From contig JACTVC010000009.1 of the NCBI GenBank assembly GCA_018417955.1, forward strand, positions 1,364,001-1,428,000: a stretch of 64,000 nt of DNA. The letters run 5' to 3'. Every line of letters begins with the position of its first letter. The stretch's first letter is position 1. This stretch comes from Laccaria trichodermophora. Lineage: Eukaryota > Basidiomycota > Agaricomycetes > Agaricales > Hydnangiaceae. The translations under genes were made by a program, and so were the position numbers. Shown in pieces: positions 12,783-24,502 of the stretch. The notes beneath the pieces are model-generated. The model worked only from the letters and a program-made list of their open reading frames with translations. It had not been told where the DNA came from and did no database searches.

Positions 12783-13296
12783 CAAAACTTATGCACCCAC
12801 AGATACAACGGGAGAGCAACAGCACCAGCCACACACCCCTTCCTCCCTCCATTCATCCATTCCTCACATCAACCCGCCTCCAAATACACGAAATGAGTTC
12901 AAATGAAACTCGTTTCGCTCATGTGTAGCTTTTATGGCGCCATGGATATGTTGGATGAAACTACGAATGAATGCAAATGCAATGAATGGGGCCCACAATC
13001 CTCCCTCCTCCCCACTTTCCTTGCACTGACAGAACGTTGCATGAATGCCACAGGACAGCAACAGTGCTGACTAGCTTAGCCACACACCCCTCCTACTCTC
13101 CATTCTTTTGTCGATGCACCTTCAGATAGCTTCATTCGAAGCTTCTGCAACTTTTCTATATAATACTTATCATCAGTCGATTTGAGCATCAGTGCATATT
13201 TTCTTTACATCATTTAAAACAAATACAAACAGATTCACCGTGCGTGCAGTGGATCTGTTTGCACATATGATGGTCCTTGTTTGCAATGAATCTTAC

Positions 13297-13378
13297 TGCC
13301 AAATTATGACGTGTGAGTAAGCTCGTCTGAGCCCCAGCTAGGGCTCAGACGAGCTTACATGCACATCATAGTTTGGCA
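13297..13378. repeat. 82-bp palindromic mini-element
   Basis: Outer inverted ends TGCCAAATTATGA / TCATAGTTTGGCA enclose a perfect 18-bp stem (13317-13334 with 13341-13358) and a 6-nt loop CAGCTA. It belongs to a family with 22561-22622 and 26286-26362 that shares the core GTCTGARCC...GGYTCAGAC. Confidence 0.85.
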
Positions 13379-13476
13379 TCATTTGGCTAATGCCTCAAAT
13401 GTTTTGGGCCTCTCTCAGGCAGCTCTGATAAGGCTTCATCATATATCACTCATCAACATCTGTTCTATCAATTCCA

Positions 13477-13935
13477 ATGTCGGATGGCACACTTCTAGCA
13501 CAGGATATCAATCAAGAGCTTCTTCTTAATGAAGCTGAAGAAACTTATTTACCAGAAGATTCACAGAACGTCACAATCAGCTTTCATGCATCAAGCTGTG
13601 GCACAGGTTCACGTTATCCACTAGATGGAAAGGAATTCATGCAAAAAAATGGGCCAATTGACGAACAGTATGTTGTCCCAGATGCAGATCTCATCATCTT
13701 AGAGCGGTGAGATGTTCACTTCTCCTACATATACCGTTTACAAACTCCTCATCCACACATCGCACTCAATGAAATCATGCCCGATGCATCCAGATATGTA
13801 AACGAGACATGGGTATACATTGTCAACACTTCGGCAAAGGAACAAAAGAAGAGATTTGAATTTGAAGAGACCTTGTCAGTTCCAATTGGACCTGACTCGT
13901 TAATGGACGAACTTGGTGCATTACAAGTCCTCTGA
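13477..13935 (+). CDS. Small two-exon gene, unknown protein (123 aa)
   Basis: Exon 1 is 13477-13706 and starts MSDGTLLAQDINQELL. The intron is 13707-13793 (gtgaga...atccag, 87 nt). Exon 2 is 13794-13935 and ends in TGA. The joined frame gives 123 residues, is acidic, and has no obvious membrane segment or known motif; exon 2 reads ETWVYIVNTSAKEQKKR. I do not recognise it. The clean splice junction and continued frame favour a real gene, although it could be the remaining part of a longer degraded one. No neighbour gives context: a hairpin element lies 100 bp upstream and AT-rich repeats follow. Confidence 0.5.
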
Positions 13936-15232
13936 GTTTACGAAGAGACTTGTTTATTACCCTGTATCTCAAGGATTTTTTCAGGGTTCTAACGCAGAAT
14001 TTAGCCTTTCTCCCATGAAAATTGATGGCTTCCCACAGTCAGGGATTTTGAAGACTTTGTCCAGGGTTTGTAGTCTTCTGTTAGCATTTTTTGTAGTCAA
14101 CACTACAATGTATTACTGACTGTGTGAACTGTCTGGTGATGGTGCGGATTCTTGCTCAAAATGGTCATCACCAGTTAAAGGCACGTTATATAGCCAACAC
14201 AAGTCATATCATTTTGAATGGGCATCTATATCAACATCAACAAGGACGGTGATGGTCCTCATTTCCCATGACTGATTCTTCCTTCATTATATATACTAAA
14301 TGCTTTTATAATCATTTCATCTGGCACCCATGGGATATGAACTTTGACCCACCGACCAAATACACAACAATGCAACCTGTGGGCCGATCAAGTTGACAAG
14401 GCATTTTGCATGTTGCTATGTCAAGTGTGTTATGGGTGGTTATGAGTCCTTACGAGTTTACGAGTAAGACTCATTCTTTATCAACTGAGGACTTAGGCAA
14501 ATTTTTCATTCATTCATTTACCTTTCATCACCGTGGGAACCTTTTCCCTTAAACAGAAAAGCAGCTATAAAATCAGGAAAAATGGCAAGAAAAATGGCAA
14601 AAAATATGTAAAAAATCAGAATATTGCTTAGTAAGTTGGAGAGGCTGTGTTCAGGGCACAGGGTCAATATCTAAATATAGATACCAGCTAAAAATTGCCA
14701 GAAAATCAGAAAAGAATACCTAAAAATTAAGAGGGATCTTCTCTGTTGCCATGGTGTTGAAGGGGCTGTGTTCAGGGTTCAGGGTCCATATCTAAATATA
14801 GAACAAAGGAAGAAAAATGGCTAGCAAATCAGAAAAAAATGAGTAAAAAATTAAAATGATACTTTTTGATGCCATGATGTATGAGGGGCTGTGTCCAGTG
14901 TTCAGGGTCCATATCCAAACATGAAAAATTAAGACAACTATGTAAAAATATTATCATATTATGCAATATGACTATATCATCAGACCAGCCTTCTTGCTCT
15001 TTGAGATATTGGTCAAAAATGTATGACAATTTACAAAAAGTGTCCAATTTTTTCAGTATTTTGTGTTTTTCTCAATGAGGAATGGTCTGCATGACATTAT
15101 TTGTATATATTTGTAAAGGTAAGCAAAGGTGCTACAATTTTTGTTTATGGAGCTAAGTGAGAGGCTGTGTTTCTGATACTGTGGGAATTTTAACCCAAAA
15201 AGGAAATTCATTACAGATATATAGAGTATGCT
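13936..15232. other. AT-rich region with degenerate satellite units
   Basis: No gene is supported. Between about 14560 and 14930 there are three degenerate units in reverse orientation of the satellite that dominates 15.6-18.8 kb (GGCTGTGTTCAGGG...AGGGTCCATATCYAAAYAT followed by A-rich text). The rest is unremarkable AT-rich DNA. Confidence 0.5.
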
Positions 15233-16968
15233 ATTACTTGTGTAAGAGGCCATTGCAAGCATGGCAGAAACGAGTCCTCTTTTGCAAGGGCAATAGTAAA
15301 CTATTTCTATTATCTTCTGCTTGTTTCTTTTTTTCTAGGTACCTTTTTATCACAAATAAGTACCATTTTCTATTTGAATCTTGCAGTACCTCAGCATCAT
15401 TACCAGCAATGAAAAACAATGTCACACTTGGAAAAGTCTTTTACATATATCTTGACAATGGAAGCAGTTCAGAATATAGCTCACATAGAGTCGAGAAGCT
15501 ACAGTGTATGGCTACAACTTTCATTTTCACCATTTTTCATAATTGATCATGTGACTATCATCCCAAGATCCCATTACATGGACCCTGATAGATAAAATTA
15601 TTCTTCACTTGGTTTTCTTCACTTTTTGGTCAAAGAAGGTGATATTTTCTTTGTGGAATGGACTCTGAAGGCAGTGTCTGATGTTCTATACATCATTCAA
15701 ATATCTTTCTCATTTTTCTGCTATTTTCCACCTAATTTTGGATATATTACCATATTTGGAACTAGACCCTGGACCCTGACAACATTACCTCATGTTATCA
15801 CCAAGAATAAGCACTATCTCCCATTTTTTCCTGATTTTTTGGCTATTTTTTGGCCATCTTTGGGTATATTACCATATTTAGAACTGGACCCTGGGCCCTG
15901 ACAACATTACTCAACATTATTACTAGCAATGGGCACCATCCCCCAGTTTTTCTAATTTTTTTGGCTTTATTTCAGGCTGTTTCTGCCATATTACCATATT
16001 TAGGTATGCACCCTGGACCCTGAAAACAACCCCCAATGTCATCACCAATGATGAACACCACCCTCCATTTCTTTCTGATTTTTCAGTTATTTTGTGGTTA
16101 TTTTTGGCTAAATTACCATATTTGGAAATGTGCCCTTGACCCTGAAAACAACCTCCAACATCATCACCAATAGTGAGCACCTCCCCCAAATTTTTCTGAA
16201 TTTTCTGCTATTTTATTGTTATTTTACATCTGAAAAAGCGTACATTTCCTAATTTAGACATGCCCCCTGGACCCTGAAAACAACCTCCAACATCATCATC
16301 AACAGTGAGCACCACCTCTGATTTTGCCTGATTTTTCTGCTATTTTAGTGCTATTTTTCATTGAAAAATGATATCTTGTGGATTCAAGTTCAGTATACAG
16401 AAACCCACATTTCCTGAGGATACATATGTCATTTCAGACTATTTATTTGTATTTACCTACATTTAGCCTCATTTCAGAATGATCCTACAATTAAGGAGTG
16501 CAAACTGCAAAAGAAAACCATGTCATTTGGACCAGATTTGGCAGAGTTGCATATAAAACTTCATTTCCACAAAGATAGATTACTAATCATTCAACATGTG
16601 CAAAAACTTCTACCATGCATGCAGTAAGTCAGCTTGCATTTGTTTTTAACCATGTGATATCATGTGGATTCAAGTTTAGTATACAGAAACCAACATTTCC
16701 TAAGAATACATATGTCATTTCAGACTATTTATTTGTATTTACCTACATTTATTCACATTTCAGAATAACCCCACAGACAAGGATTGGATACTGCAAAAAA
16801 AACTGTGTCATTTGGATCTGAAGTGGCAGAGCTACATAGAAACCTTGGTTTCTGCCAGCAGAGATTACTAAGCATTCAACATATACAAACAGAACTACCA
16901 TGCGCGCGGTAGGTCACTTTGCATTTGTTTGCAACCATGTGATATCATGTGATTCAAGTGCAGTATAC
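15233..16968 (+). repeat. 1.7-kb block, inverted copy at 59.5-61.2 kb
   Basis: From ATTACTTGTGTAAGAGG to about GTGCAGTATACAG, this segment is the reverse complement, with few differences, of 59487-61218. Even spurious reading frames are shared. The copies lie about 42.5 kb apart in opposite orientation. No target duplication is seen at the outer ends (AGTATGCT on the left against GAAGAGAA on the right). Confidence 0.85.
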
Positions 16969-18780
16969 AGAAACCAATGTTTCCTGAGAGTACACATGTC
17001 ATGTCAGACTATTTATTTGTATTTACCTACATTTAGCCTCATTTCAGAATGGTCCTATAATTAAGGAGTGCAAACTGCAAAAAAAACCATGTCATTTGGA
17101 CCAGATTTGGCAACTACATACATAAAACCAACTTGTGTAAGAGGCCATTGCAAGCATGGCAGAAACGAGTCCTCCTTTTTTTGCAAAGGCAATAGAAACC
17201 AATTTCTACTTTTTCTCCTTTTTTCTGTCTTTCTGGGTACATTTTTATCACAAACAAACAAGTAAATGTTTCTATATAAGTCTTATTTTGGATTCTAAAC
17301 AAATTACCCCAGCATCATCATCATCAATGAAAACATTTCTATGTTTTTCTCATTTTTTGCTGATTTTCTGATTATATGCAAGTAGGTTACCATATTTGGA
17401 AGTCTACCCTAAAGCCCGAAACTGTTACCTAACATCATTACTAACAATAAGCACCATTCTTCAATTTTCACTCATTTCTTTGACATTTTATGACTATTTT
17501 AAATGGATTACCATATTTGGATGTCTGCTCTGTACCCTGAACACTTTAGCAAACTTATACTACAAAGTTTACTGATATACAATAAAAGACTGCAGATGTC
17601 AAACATAGACTACAAAGTTAGCTTATCTCTACAACAGCAGCACTTTACAGTGTAGTGCTACAACTTCCATTTGTTGAATATTTTTTGTAAGTGGTCATGT
17701 GACCATTATCCCAACATCCCATTACATGGGCCCTAATAGACAAATTATTCTGTGCTTTGTTTTCTCCAATTTTTAGTCAAAGTAGATGATATTGTCTTTT
17801 TTTGTATGGACTCTGAAGATAGTGCATGACATTCTATATACCATTCAAACTTTTTTTTTCAATTTTTTCACTATTTTCTTACATTTTTTTGATCTATTAC
17901 CATATTTGGAACTGGACCCTTGACCCTGACAACATTACCAAACATTATCACAGCAATGAGCACCATCCACCATTTTTTTCTGATTTTTTTGCCCATTTTC
18001 TAGCTATTTTTTGTTATATTACCATATTTAGAACTAGACTCTGGACCCTGACAATGTTACCCAATGATATCACCAGCAATAAGCACCATGTCCCATTTTT
18101 TTCTGATTCTTGACCATATTACTCTATTTGGAACTAGAACCTGGACTCTGACAATGTTACTCAATGTTATCACTGGCAATAAGCACCATCCTCCAATTCT
18201 TTCTGATTTTCTAACAGTTTTCTGGCCTTTTTTGGATATATGACCATATTCAGAACTAGACCCTGACAACATTACCCAATGTTATTACTGCAATGGGTGC
18301 CATCCCCCATTTATTTCTGATTTTCTAGCTATTTTCTGGCTATTTTTAGGTGTATATTATTCTATTTAGAACTAGACTCTAGACCCTGACAATATTACCC
18401 AAGGTTATGTCTGGCAATAAGCACCATGACTTATTTCTTTCTGATTTTCTGACTATTTTCTGACTATTTCATCATATTGGGACTATCCTCTGAACTCTGA
18501 CAACATTACCCAAGGTTATCACCACTATCCTCCATTTTTTTATGATTTTCTGGCTATTTCCTGGATATTTTTGGCTATTTTACTATATTTGGAAATGTGC
18601 CCTGGACCCTGAAAACAACCTCCAACATCATTACCAGCAGTAAACACCACCCTCAATTTTTTCTGATTTCTCTGCCATTTTATTGCTATTTTACCTGTGA
18701 AAAAGCACATATTTCCTTATTTAGAAATGTGCCCTGGCCACCATCAGTGAGCAACACCCCAACACCATCAGTCATTTTCT
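15640..18780 (+). repeat. AT-rich satellite, about 110-130-bp unit
   Basis: Degenerate tandem units with the plan TACCATATTTGGAA, then (T)AGACCCTGGACCCTGA, then ACATTAYC and AGCACCAT, then a T-rich tail with repeated TTTTCTGGCTATTTT. There are more than twenty units. Related blocks are at 14560-14930, 39640-41180 and 60080-60740 (reverse), and inside the palindrome arms at 4740-5340 and 6990-7600. The short reading frames in it are by-products. Confidence 0.8.
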
Positions 18781-18900
18781 CTGATTTTATGCTCATTTAT
18801 TGTTATGTCTTCATTGAAAAAAGCTTGCATTGGCTTGATTTGTGCACACATATGTCTATTTGTGCATACAGCTTTTATTACATAATATACTCAAAAACAC
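17130..18900 (+). repeat. Segment duplicated at 39.4-41.2 kb
   Basis: Begins with GTGTAAGAGGCCATTGCAAG and keeps the same order of unique and satellite blocks as 39410-41180 (direct orientation), with small indels. It also overlaps in kind with the start of the 15.2-kb block, so one ancestral unit has been copied several times. Confidence 0.7.
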
Positions 18901-19144
18901 ACTATATTTTTTCTTGGTTTTTTTTCATTTAGTTTAGATTTTATGTTGGTGAGCTTCAGATTTCTCTTTGAAAATGTATGTTTATTTTAAATTTGACCTT
19001 CTTACATAATATGTTTCAATGAATTGTATACAATCATGACTCCTGAAATTTTACATTTTTTCTGCATTTTATTTCATCAGGATTGGACTTGATTTGGTAA
19101 AGTTATGCATTTTTCTTTAGGCAACACTGGGAACTCAAGAAGCG

Positions 19145-19197
19145 ATGACGCACGAACATTTCCTGATCGTTTGATGGGGGACAGTTTCGTGCGTCAT
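19145..19197 (-). repeat. 53-bp hairpin mini-element, copy 1
   Basis: Ends are ATGACGCACGAA and TTCGTGCGTCAT. The centre, read in reverse, is CCCCCATCAAACGATCAGG. Orientation is opposite to the other three copies. Confidence 0.8.
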
Positions 19198-19417
19198 AGT
19201 AGATCTCTGATCACTTACCATTTTCGGTAATAAATAAAGATTCATGTATAACTCAGTGAGTTTTGATCCAAATGACATGATTTTTTTTGTAACAGGTACT
19301 CCTCATTTCCGTGGTCATGGTGATGTTATGTTCCTGGTAAAAAAACACAAATAAATGGTTGAAAAAACGACATGGATCATCTCTGATCTATTGTGCTCTT
19401 GGCATCACTAATTCTAA

Positions 19418-19468
19418 TGATGCACAAAACTTCCCCCATCAAATGATTGGAAAATGTTTGTGTATCAT
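19418..19468 (+). repeat. Hairpin mini-element, copy 2
   Basis: Ends are ATGATGCACAAA and TTTGTGTATCAT around CCCCCATCAAATGATTGG. Relative to the others the changes are G to A on the left and C to T on the right, so the stem is largely kept. Confidence 0.75.
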
Positions 19469-19515
19469 AAAATCATGAGATTTGTACCAAGGCTGTGTGG
19501 CCATCATGGATTCCG

Positions 19516-19568
19516 ATGATGCACGAACCTTCCCCCCATCAAATGATCAGGAAATGTTCGTGCGTCAT
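19516..19568 (+). repeat. Hairpin mini-element, copy 3
   Basis: Ends are ATGATGCACGAA and TTCGTGCGTCAT around CCCCCATCAAATGATCAGG. Confidence 0.8.
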
Positions 19569-20046
19569 TGATTCTTGCTCTTCACTCCAAGGCTGTGCAA
19601 CTTCAACTTCCCACAGCACCCTCTCTTTCGCTGTGTGCGCCTTGTCATTTGCTGCACACTCTTCATTGTCTTGGCCAGTCAAAACAATTCATACAACATA
19701 TCTACCACATGTTGTCTGTCTTGTTTGCATGCTTGTCACTGTCTTGGCTAGCCCAAATGATTTGAGTGCCACATGTCTACCACATTCATCTCACAGATCA
19801 ATACACCAGCTTGACCGTACGATCTCTGTGCACCCATCATCGTCTTGGCTGCATGCTATTAATATATGATGTAGGTCCATTTAGATGTCGCTTTCAAAGC
19901 GAGTCTCTTCATGAACTCAAAGAACTTGTAACAAGGCAGGCAGTGGTCTATCAATGGTGATACCATCAAAACAGATCAGGATGCACAGATTGAAGTTTTA
20001 GATCTGAGTTATCAGATCTTGTTCTTTTGACACATCACAGATTTCT

Positions 20047-20099
20047 ATGACGCACGAAACTTTCCCCCATCAAATGATCGGGAAATGTTCGTGCATCAT
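20047..20099 (+). repeat. Hairpin mini-element, copy 4
   Basis: Ends are ATGACGCACGAA and TTCGTGCATCAT around CCCCCATCAAATGATCGGG. Confidence 0.8.
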
Positions 20100-20179
20100 C
20101 ATTTTTTGAACTTGCTCATGTGGCTGTGTGTAATTCATTTTGCTGGTGCATTGCTGTCTTGGCTAGTCCAAACACAATG

Positions 20180-22170
20180 AAAGTTCTCTGTCAATGCGGC
20201 TTCGATTTTCATGATCTTGAGCTCGTTTGGATAGCCCCACACTCTGTGAAGATGCTCCCCAAAACCGTTTACAAAATGGTTGAGGTTGCGGGGAGCTAGG
20301 TCAGTTTCCATTTGCGCTCTTTTGCCCTTATGCTCACAACTCCCCAGGACCTCAATCTGCTTCGATTTTTGTGATCAAGGACTCGTTCGGATACCCCTAC
20401 ACTCCGCTAAGACGCTCCCCAAAACCGCTTACAAAACGGGTGAGATCTCGTGGAGCTAGGTCAGTTTCCATTTTCGCTCGTTTGCCCTTATGCTCACAAC
20501 TCCCCAGGACCCAAATCTGCTTCGATTTTTGTGATCGAAGACTCGTTCGGATACCCCTACACTCCGTGAAGAGGCACCCGAAAACCGCTCACAAAACGGT
20601 TGATGTCTCATGGAGCTAGGTAAGTTTGTATTTTCGCTCTTTTTCCCCTTGTGCTCACAACTGCCCAGGACCTCAATCTGCTTCGATTTTCGTGATCGAA
20701 AACTCGTTCGGATACCCCTTCACTCCGGGAAGATGCTCCCAAAAACCGCTTACAAAATGGCTTAGGTCTCGTAGAGCTAGGTAAGTTTGTATTTTCGCCA
20801 TTTTGCCCCTTGTGCTCACTACTGCCTAGGACCTCAATCTGCTTCGATTTTCGTGATCGAAGACTCGTTCGGATACCCCTACACTCCGCAAAGACGCTCC
20901 TCAAAACCGCTTACAAAATGGCTTAGGTCTCGTAGAGCTAGGTAAGTTTGTATTTTCGCTATTTTGCCCCTTGTGCTCACTACTGCCTAGGACCTCAATC
21001 TGCTTCGATTTCCGTGATCGAAGACTCGTTCGGATACCCCTACACTCCGCAAAGACGCTCCTCAAAACCGCTTACAAAACGGCTGAGGTCTTGTGGAGCT
21101 AGGTCAGTTTCCATTTTCGCTCTTTTGCCCTTATGCTCACAACTCCCCAGAAACTCAATCTGCTTCGATTTTTGTGATCAAGGACTCGTTCGGATACCCC
21201 TACACTCCACTAAGACGCTCCCCAAAACCGCTTACAAAACGGGTGAGATCTCGTGGAGCTAGGTCAGTTTCCATTTTCGCTCGTTTGCCCTTATGCTCAC
21301 AACTCCCCAGGACCCAAATCTGCTTCGATTTTTGTGATCGAAGACTCGTTCGGATACCCCTACACTCCGTGAAGAGGCACCCGAAAACCGCTCACAAAAC
21401 GGTTGATGTCTTATGGAGCTAAGTATGTTTGTATTTTCGCTCTTTTTCCCCTTTTGCTCACAACTGCCCAGGACCTCAATCTGCTTCGATTTTCGTGATC
21501 GAAGGCTCGTTCGGATACCCCTACACTCCGTGAAGACGCTCCTCAAAACCGCTTACAAAACAGTTGAGGTCTCATGGAGCTAAGTATGTTTGTATTTTCG
21601 CTCTTTTTCCCCTTGTGCTCACAACTGCCCAGGACCTCAATCTGCTTCGATTTTCGTGATCGAAAACTCGTTCGGATACCCCTTCACTCCGGGAAGATGC
21701 TCCCGAAAACCGCTTACAAAACGGGTGGGGTCTTGTGGAGCTAGGTAAGTTTGTATTTTCGCTATTTTGCCCCTTGTGCTCACTACTGCCCAGGACCTCA
21801 ATCTGCTTCAATTTTCGTGATCAAAGACTCGTTCGGATACCCCTCCACTCCGTAAAGACGCTCTCCAAAACCGCTTACAAAACGGTTGAGGTCTCGTGGA
21901 GCTAGGTGAGTGTGTATTTTCGCTTTTTTGCATATATGCTCACAACTCCCCAGGGCCTCAATCTGCTTCGTTTTCTGTGGTCAAGGGCTCGTTCGGATAC
22001 CTCCACACTCCGTGAAGACGCTCCCCAAAGCCGCTTACAAAAAGGTTGAGGTCTCATGGAGCTAGGTGAGTGTGTATTTTCGCTTTTTTGCCCATATGCT
22101 CACAGCTCCCCAGGGCCTCAATATGCCCCATTTTCTGTGATTGAGGGCTCGTTCGGATACCCACACACTT
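20180..22170 (+). repeat. 160-bp tandem repeat, about 12 copies
   Basis: The phrase GAGCTAGGTMAGT recurs near 20295, 20455, 20615, 20775, 20935, 21098, 21258, 21418, 21578, 21738, 21900 and 22060, a steady period of about 160 bp. Units include CAGGACCTCAATCTGCTTCG and ACTCGTTCGGATACCCC. The first and last units are more diverged. Neighbouring units fall into subtypes (CAGTTTCCATTTTCG against AAGTTTGTATTTTCG). Overlapping reading frames on both strands follow the period and are not considered genes. Confidence 0.95.
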
Positions 22171-22412
22171 CCTAAAAATATGCCACAAAAATTGTCATGA
22201 CCTTAATCATTATATTTTCAATGTAAAGAACTATAGTTACATAAATGTGAAAATAGAGGCAATATAATCATATGTTACAGTCTGACAGTCAAATAGGGCA
22301 GTCCCTCAGCTACCTACATTAATGACAACTTGGGTAGGACTAAAAGCAAGTGATAAGTAAGGAATAGTAAAGTAGACTAGCAAAGCCGTCAATGCCAAGC
22401 AGGCAGCTGATC

Positions 22413-22528
22413 GTGGGAAGAAATCACTTTCGTGGGAGAAAGTCAAATTTCAGCGTTACCGCGCTGAAAAAAGTCTTGATATCCCGGGTAATAAACAAGT
22501 CTCTTCGTAAACTCAGAGGACTTGTAAT
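22413..22528 (+). repeat. Dispersed two-hairpin repeat, copy B
   Basis: Same unit as 12666-12782. Here the first stem is perfect (TTTCAGCG/CGCTGAAA) and the second pair is ACAAGTC/GACTTGT. Confidence 0.8.
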
Positions 22529-22560
22529 CTTCATTTTCGCTAAAAATGATGACTAAGCAA

Positions 22561-22622
22561 TGACGTGCGCCAAGGATCGTCTGAACCTGCGCTGGGGTTC
22601 AGACGATCCTTGGCGCACGTCA
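22561..22622. repeat. Perfect 27-bp-stem palindrome
   Basis: Left arm 22561-22587, 8-nt loop TGCGCTGG, right arm 22596-22622, with no mismatch. Flanks (AATTTGGTGTCATTTGGCTAA on the right) match the 13.3-kb member. Stem positions differ from that member in a compensated way: GAGCC/GGCTC there, GAACC/GGTTC here. Confidence 0.9.
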
Positions 22623-23244
22623 TAATTTGGTGTCATTTGGCTAACCCTTCTGCTTTTGCGTGCAGCTCATATTACTAATTTTGAAAGAAAATACTGTAAC
22701 TCTGTCAAATCTAATCCGAATTACATAAAATAAAATCCAGAAAAAAGCTAGAATTCCGTGCAATTCGATTACGTAGATTTGTGCACTATATATTACATAA
22801 TTGACATGTCATTTCCCAGCTTATATCTGCAATTCTGAAAGAAAATACTGCAACTCTGTCATATCTGATCCAAATTACATAAGATAAAATGCAAAGATAC
22901 TATACAACTGCAAGAAATTTAATTACATACATTGTAGTAGTATACATTACATAATTGGTCCTGAAAATGAGAAAAGCATCTATAAAAGTGTATTCAAAAG
23001 AAAAGCTGCAACTTACTGGATACCACTTATAACAAAACTATAAATAACTGCTGCCACATGCACTAGTTCACATAACTATATATAATGTGACAACTATACA
23101 ATGGACAAAATGATGCAATAGAACTGATGAACAATAGTGTTTGGCAGATAGATGAATTGCCATTAACTGGTGGTGACCATGTTGAGTGACAATCTGTGCC
23201 ATCACTGGACAGATCACATGGTCAGTAAAACCTTTTACTTTATA

Positions 23245-23430
23245 CCATCAACTACACAAATGATGCCAGAAGCGTACAAAGCTAGAGTGCCTGAAACCCC
23301 TGAAAACCTGAATGTGAGAAACCATCAATTTTCATGGGAAAAAGGCAAAGTTCAGTGTTAGAACACTGAAAATTTTCTTGAGATCAAGGGTAATAAACGA
23401 GTCTCTTTGTAAACTCAGAGGACTTGTAAT
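23245..23430 (+). repeat. Dispersed repeat, copy C with 5' extension
   Basis: TACCATCAACTAC..., then GCCTGAAACCCCTGAAAACC, then the two-hairpin unit (23313-23430) with second pair ACGAGTC/GACTTGT (a G-T pair). The 5' extension is shared with 38880-39110 and partly with 23455-23672, so the full unit is about 190-230 bp. Confidence 0.8.
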
Positions 23431-23454
23431 GAGAGTTCACACCATCACCAGATA

Positions 23455-23672
23455 CTATCAACTACAAAAATGATGACAGAAGTCTATAAATAACTAGAGT
23501 GCCTGAAACCCTGAACATAGAAGACTACAAAAGGCTAGAGACCCTGAAACCCTGAACATGGGAAACCATCAATTTTTGTGAGAGAAAGGCAAAGTTCAGC
23601 TTTAGAATGCTGAAAATTTCCTTGAGATCAAGGGTAATAAATGAGTCTCTTCGTAAACTCAGAGGACTAGTA
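23455..23672 (+). repeat. Dispersed repeat, copy D
   Basis: Lies next to copy C in the same orientation. The second pair has changed to ATGAGTC/GACTAGT. Confidence 0.75.
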
Positions 23673-24357
23673 AATGCATTGGGAGTCGACATGTGTTGTA
23701 TTTGCATTGTCATGCATGGTGTTGAGTCAATTGAAAACAAAGTACTGTACCATTTCGATCAATTTGGCAGTCACATGACTTTTTTGTGTTTTTGATAAAT
23801 CTCAAAAAATCGGACAAATCAAGAAAAAATTAAATCCGGGGTCAAAAAAAATCGGTGTTACACGTTACTGCCGAATTGATCGAAATGGTACAGTAGAGAC
23901 AACAGTGTCTTTGTTTTCAATGTCATTGAAAACAAATAGGTGCAATCTGAACTACCATCAATACTTTCCATTCCTCCACTGATTCCTACCGGATTCCGCG
24001 GATTCCGGCCGGAATCCAGGAATTCCGCGGAATTCCAGGAATTCCGTGGATTCCGGCCGGAATTGACAGGAATCCGACTGGAATAGACGACAGAAAATCT
24101 CCTTATTTAGGTTATATCTGGCTCTTCTATTTTAGACATATGTAGGGGAATTGACCAAAATAAACCTTAAATGTGACTGTGCACTTTGTCAGGTGACTTA
24201 ATCTGTATTTACTGAAGCCAAACCTTATGCTAATAACTTGATATTCAGAGTTCCTTAATCCTTATAATTTTGAATAGAATTCACAAGTGGAATAGATCAA
24301 GTTATTGTACTTGAATTATAAGATAAAATATATATTACAATTATAACATAAGACTAC

Positions 24358-24502
24358 ATACAGGGAATACAGGGGATGGACAGAGAAGGGGGAAAGGGGG
24401 AGGGGAGAGGGAAAGGGAGGAGGTACAAGGCAGGGGGAGGGAAAAGGGAAAGGTGTAGGGGAGGGGGAAAGGGAGAGGGACAGGGGAGCAAAGGGAAAAG
24501 GG
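24358..24502 (+). repeat. Polypurine tract
   Basis: About 145 nt of almost pure A/G on the plus strand (GGGAAAGGGGGAGGGG-like), with only a few pyrimidines. A mirror-like polypurine tract of this length can form triplex (H-DNA). No gene is supported. Confidence 0.8.

Larger units (their letters stand above)
18781..20179. other. Gene-free stretch with four hairpin mini-elements
   Basis: No gene is supported. It contains four 51-53-bp inverted-repeat elements, listed separately, and several copies of a GTCTTGGCCAGTCCAAAC-like motif (near 19670, 19740 and 20156). Confidence 0.5.

Noticed and set aside
20371..21811. Overlapping 80-110-codon frames on both strands
   Set aside because: They repeat with the 160-bp tandem unit on both strands and are by-products of it.
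20180..22170. CRISPR-like array
   Set aside because: The repeats are contiguous 160-bp tandem copies without unique spacers, and the organism is a eukaryote.
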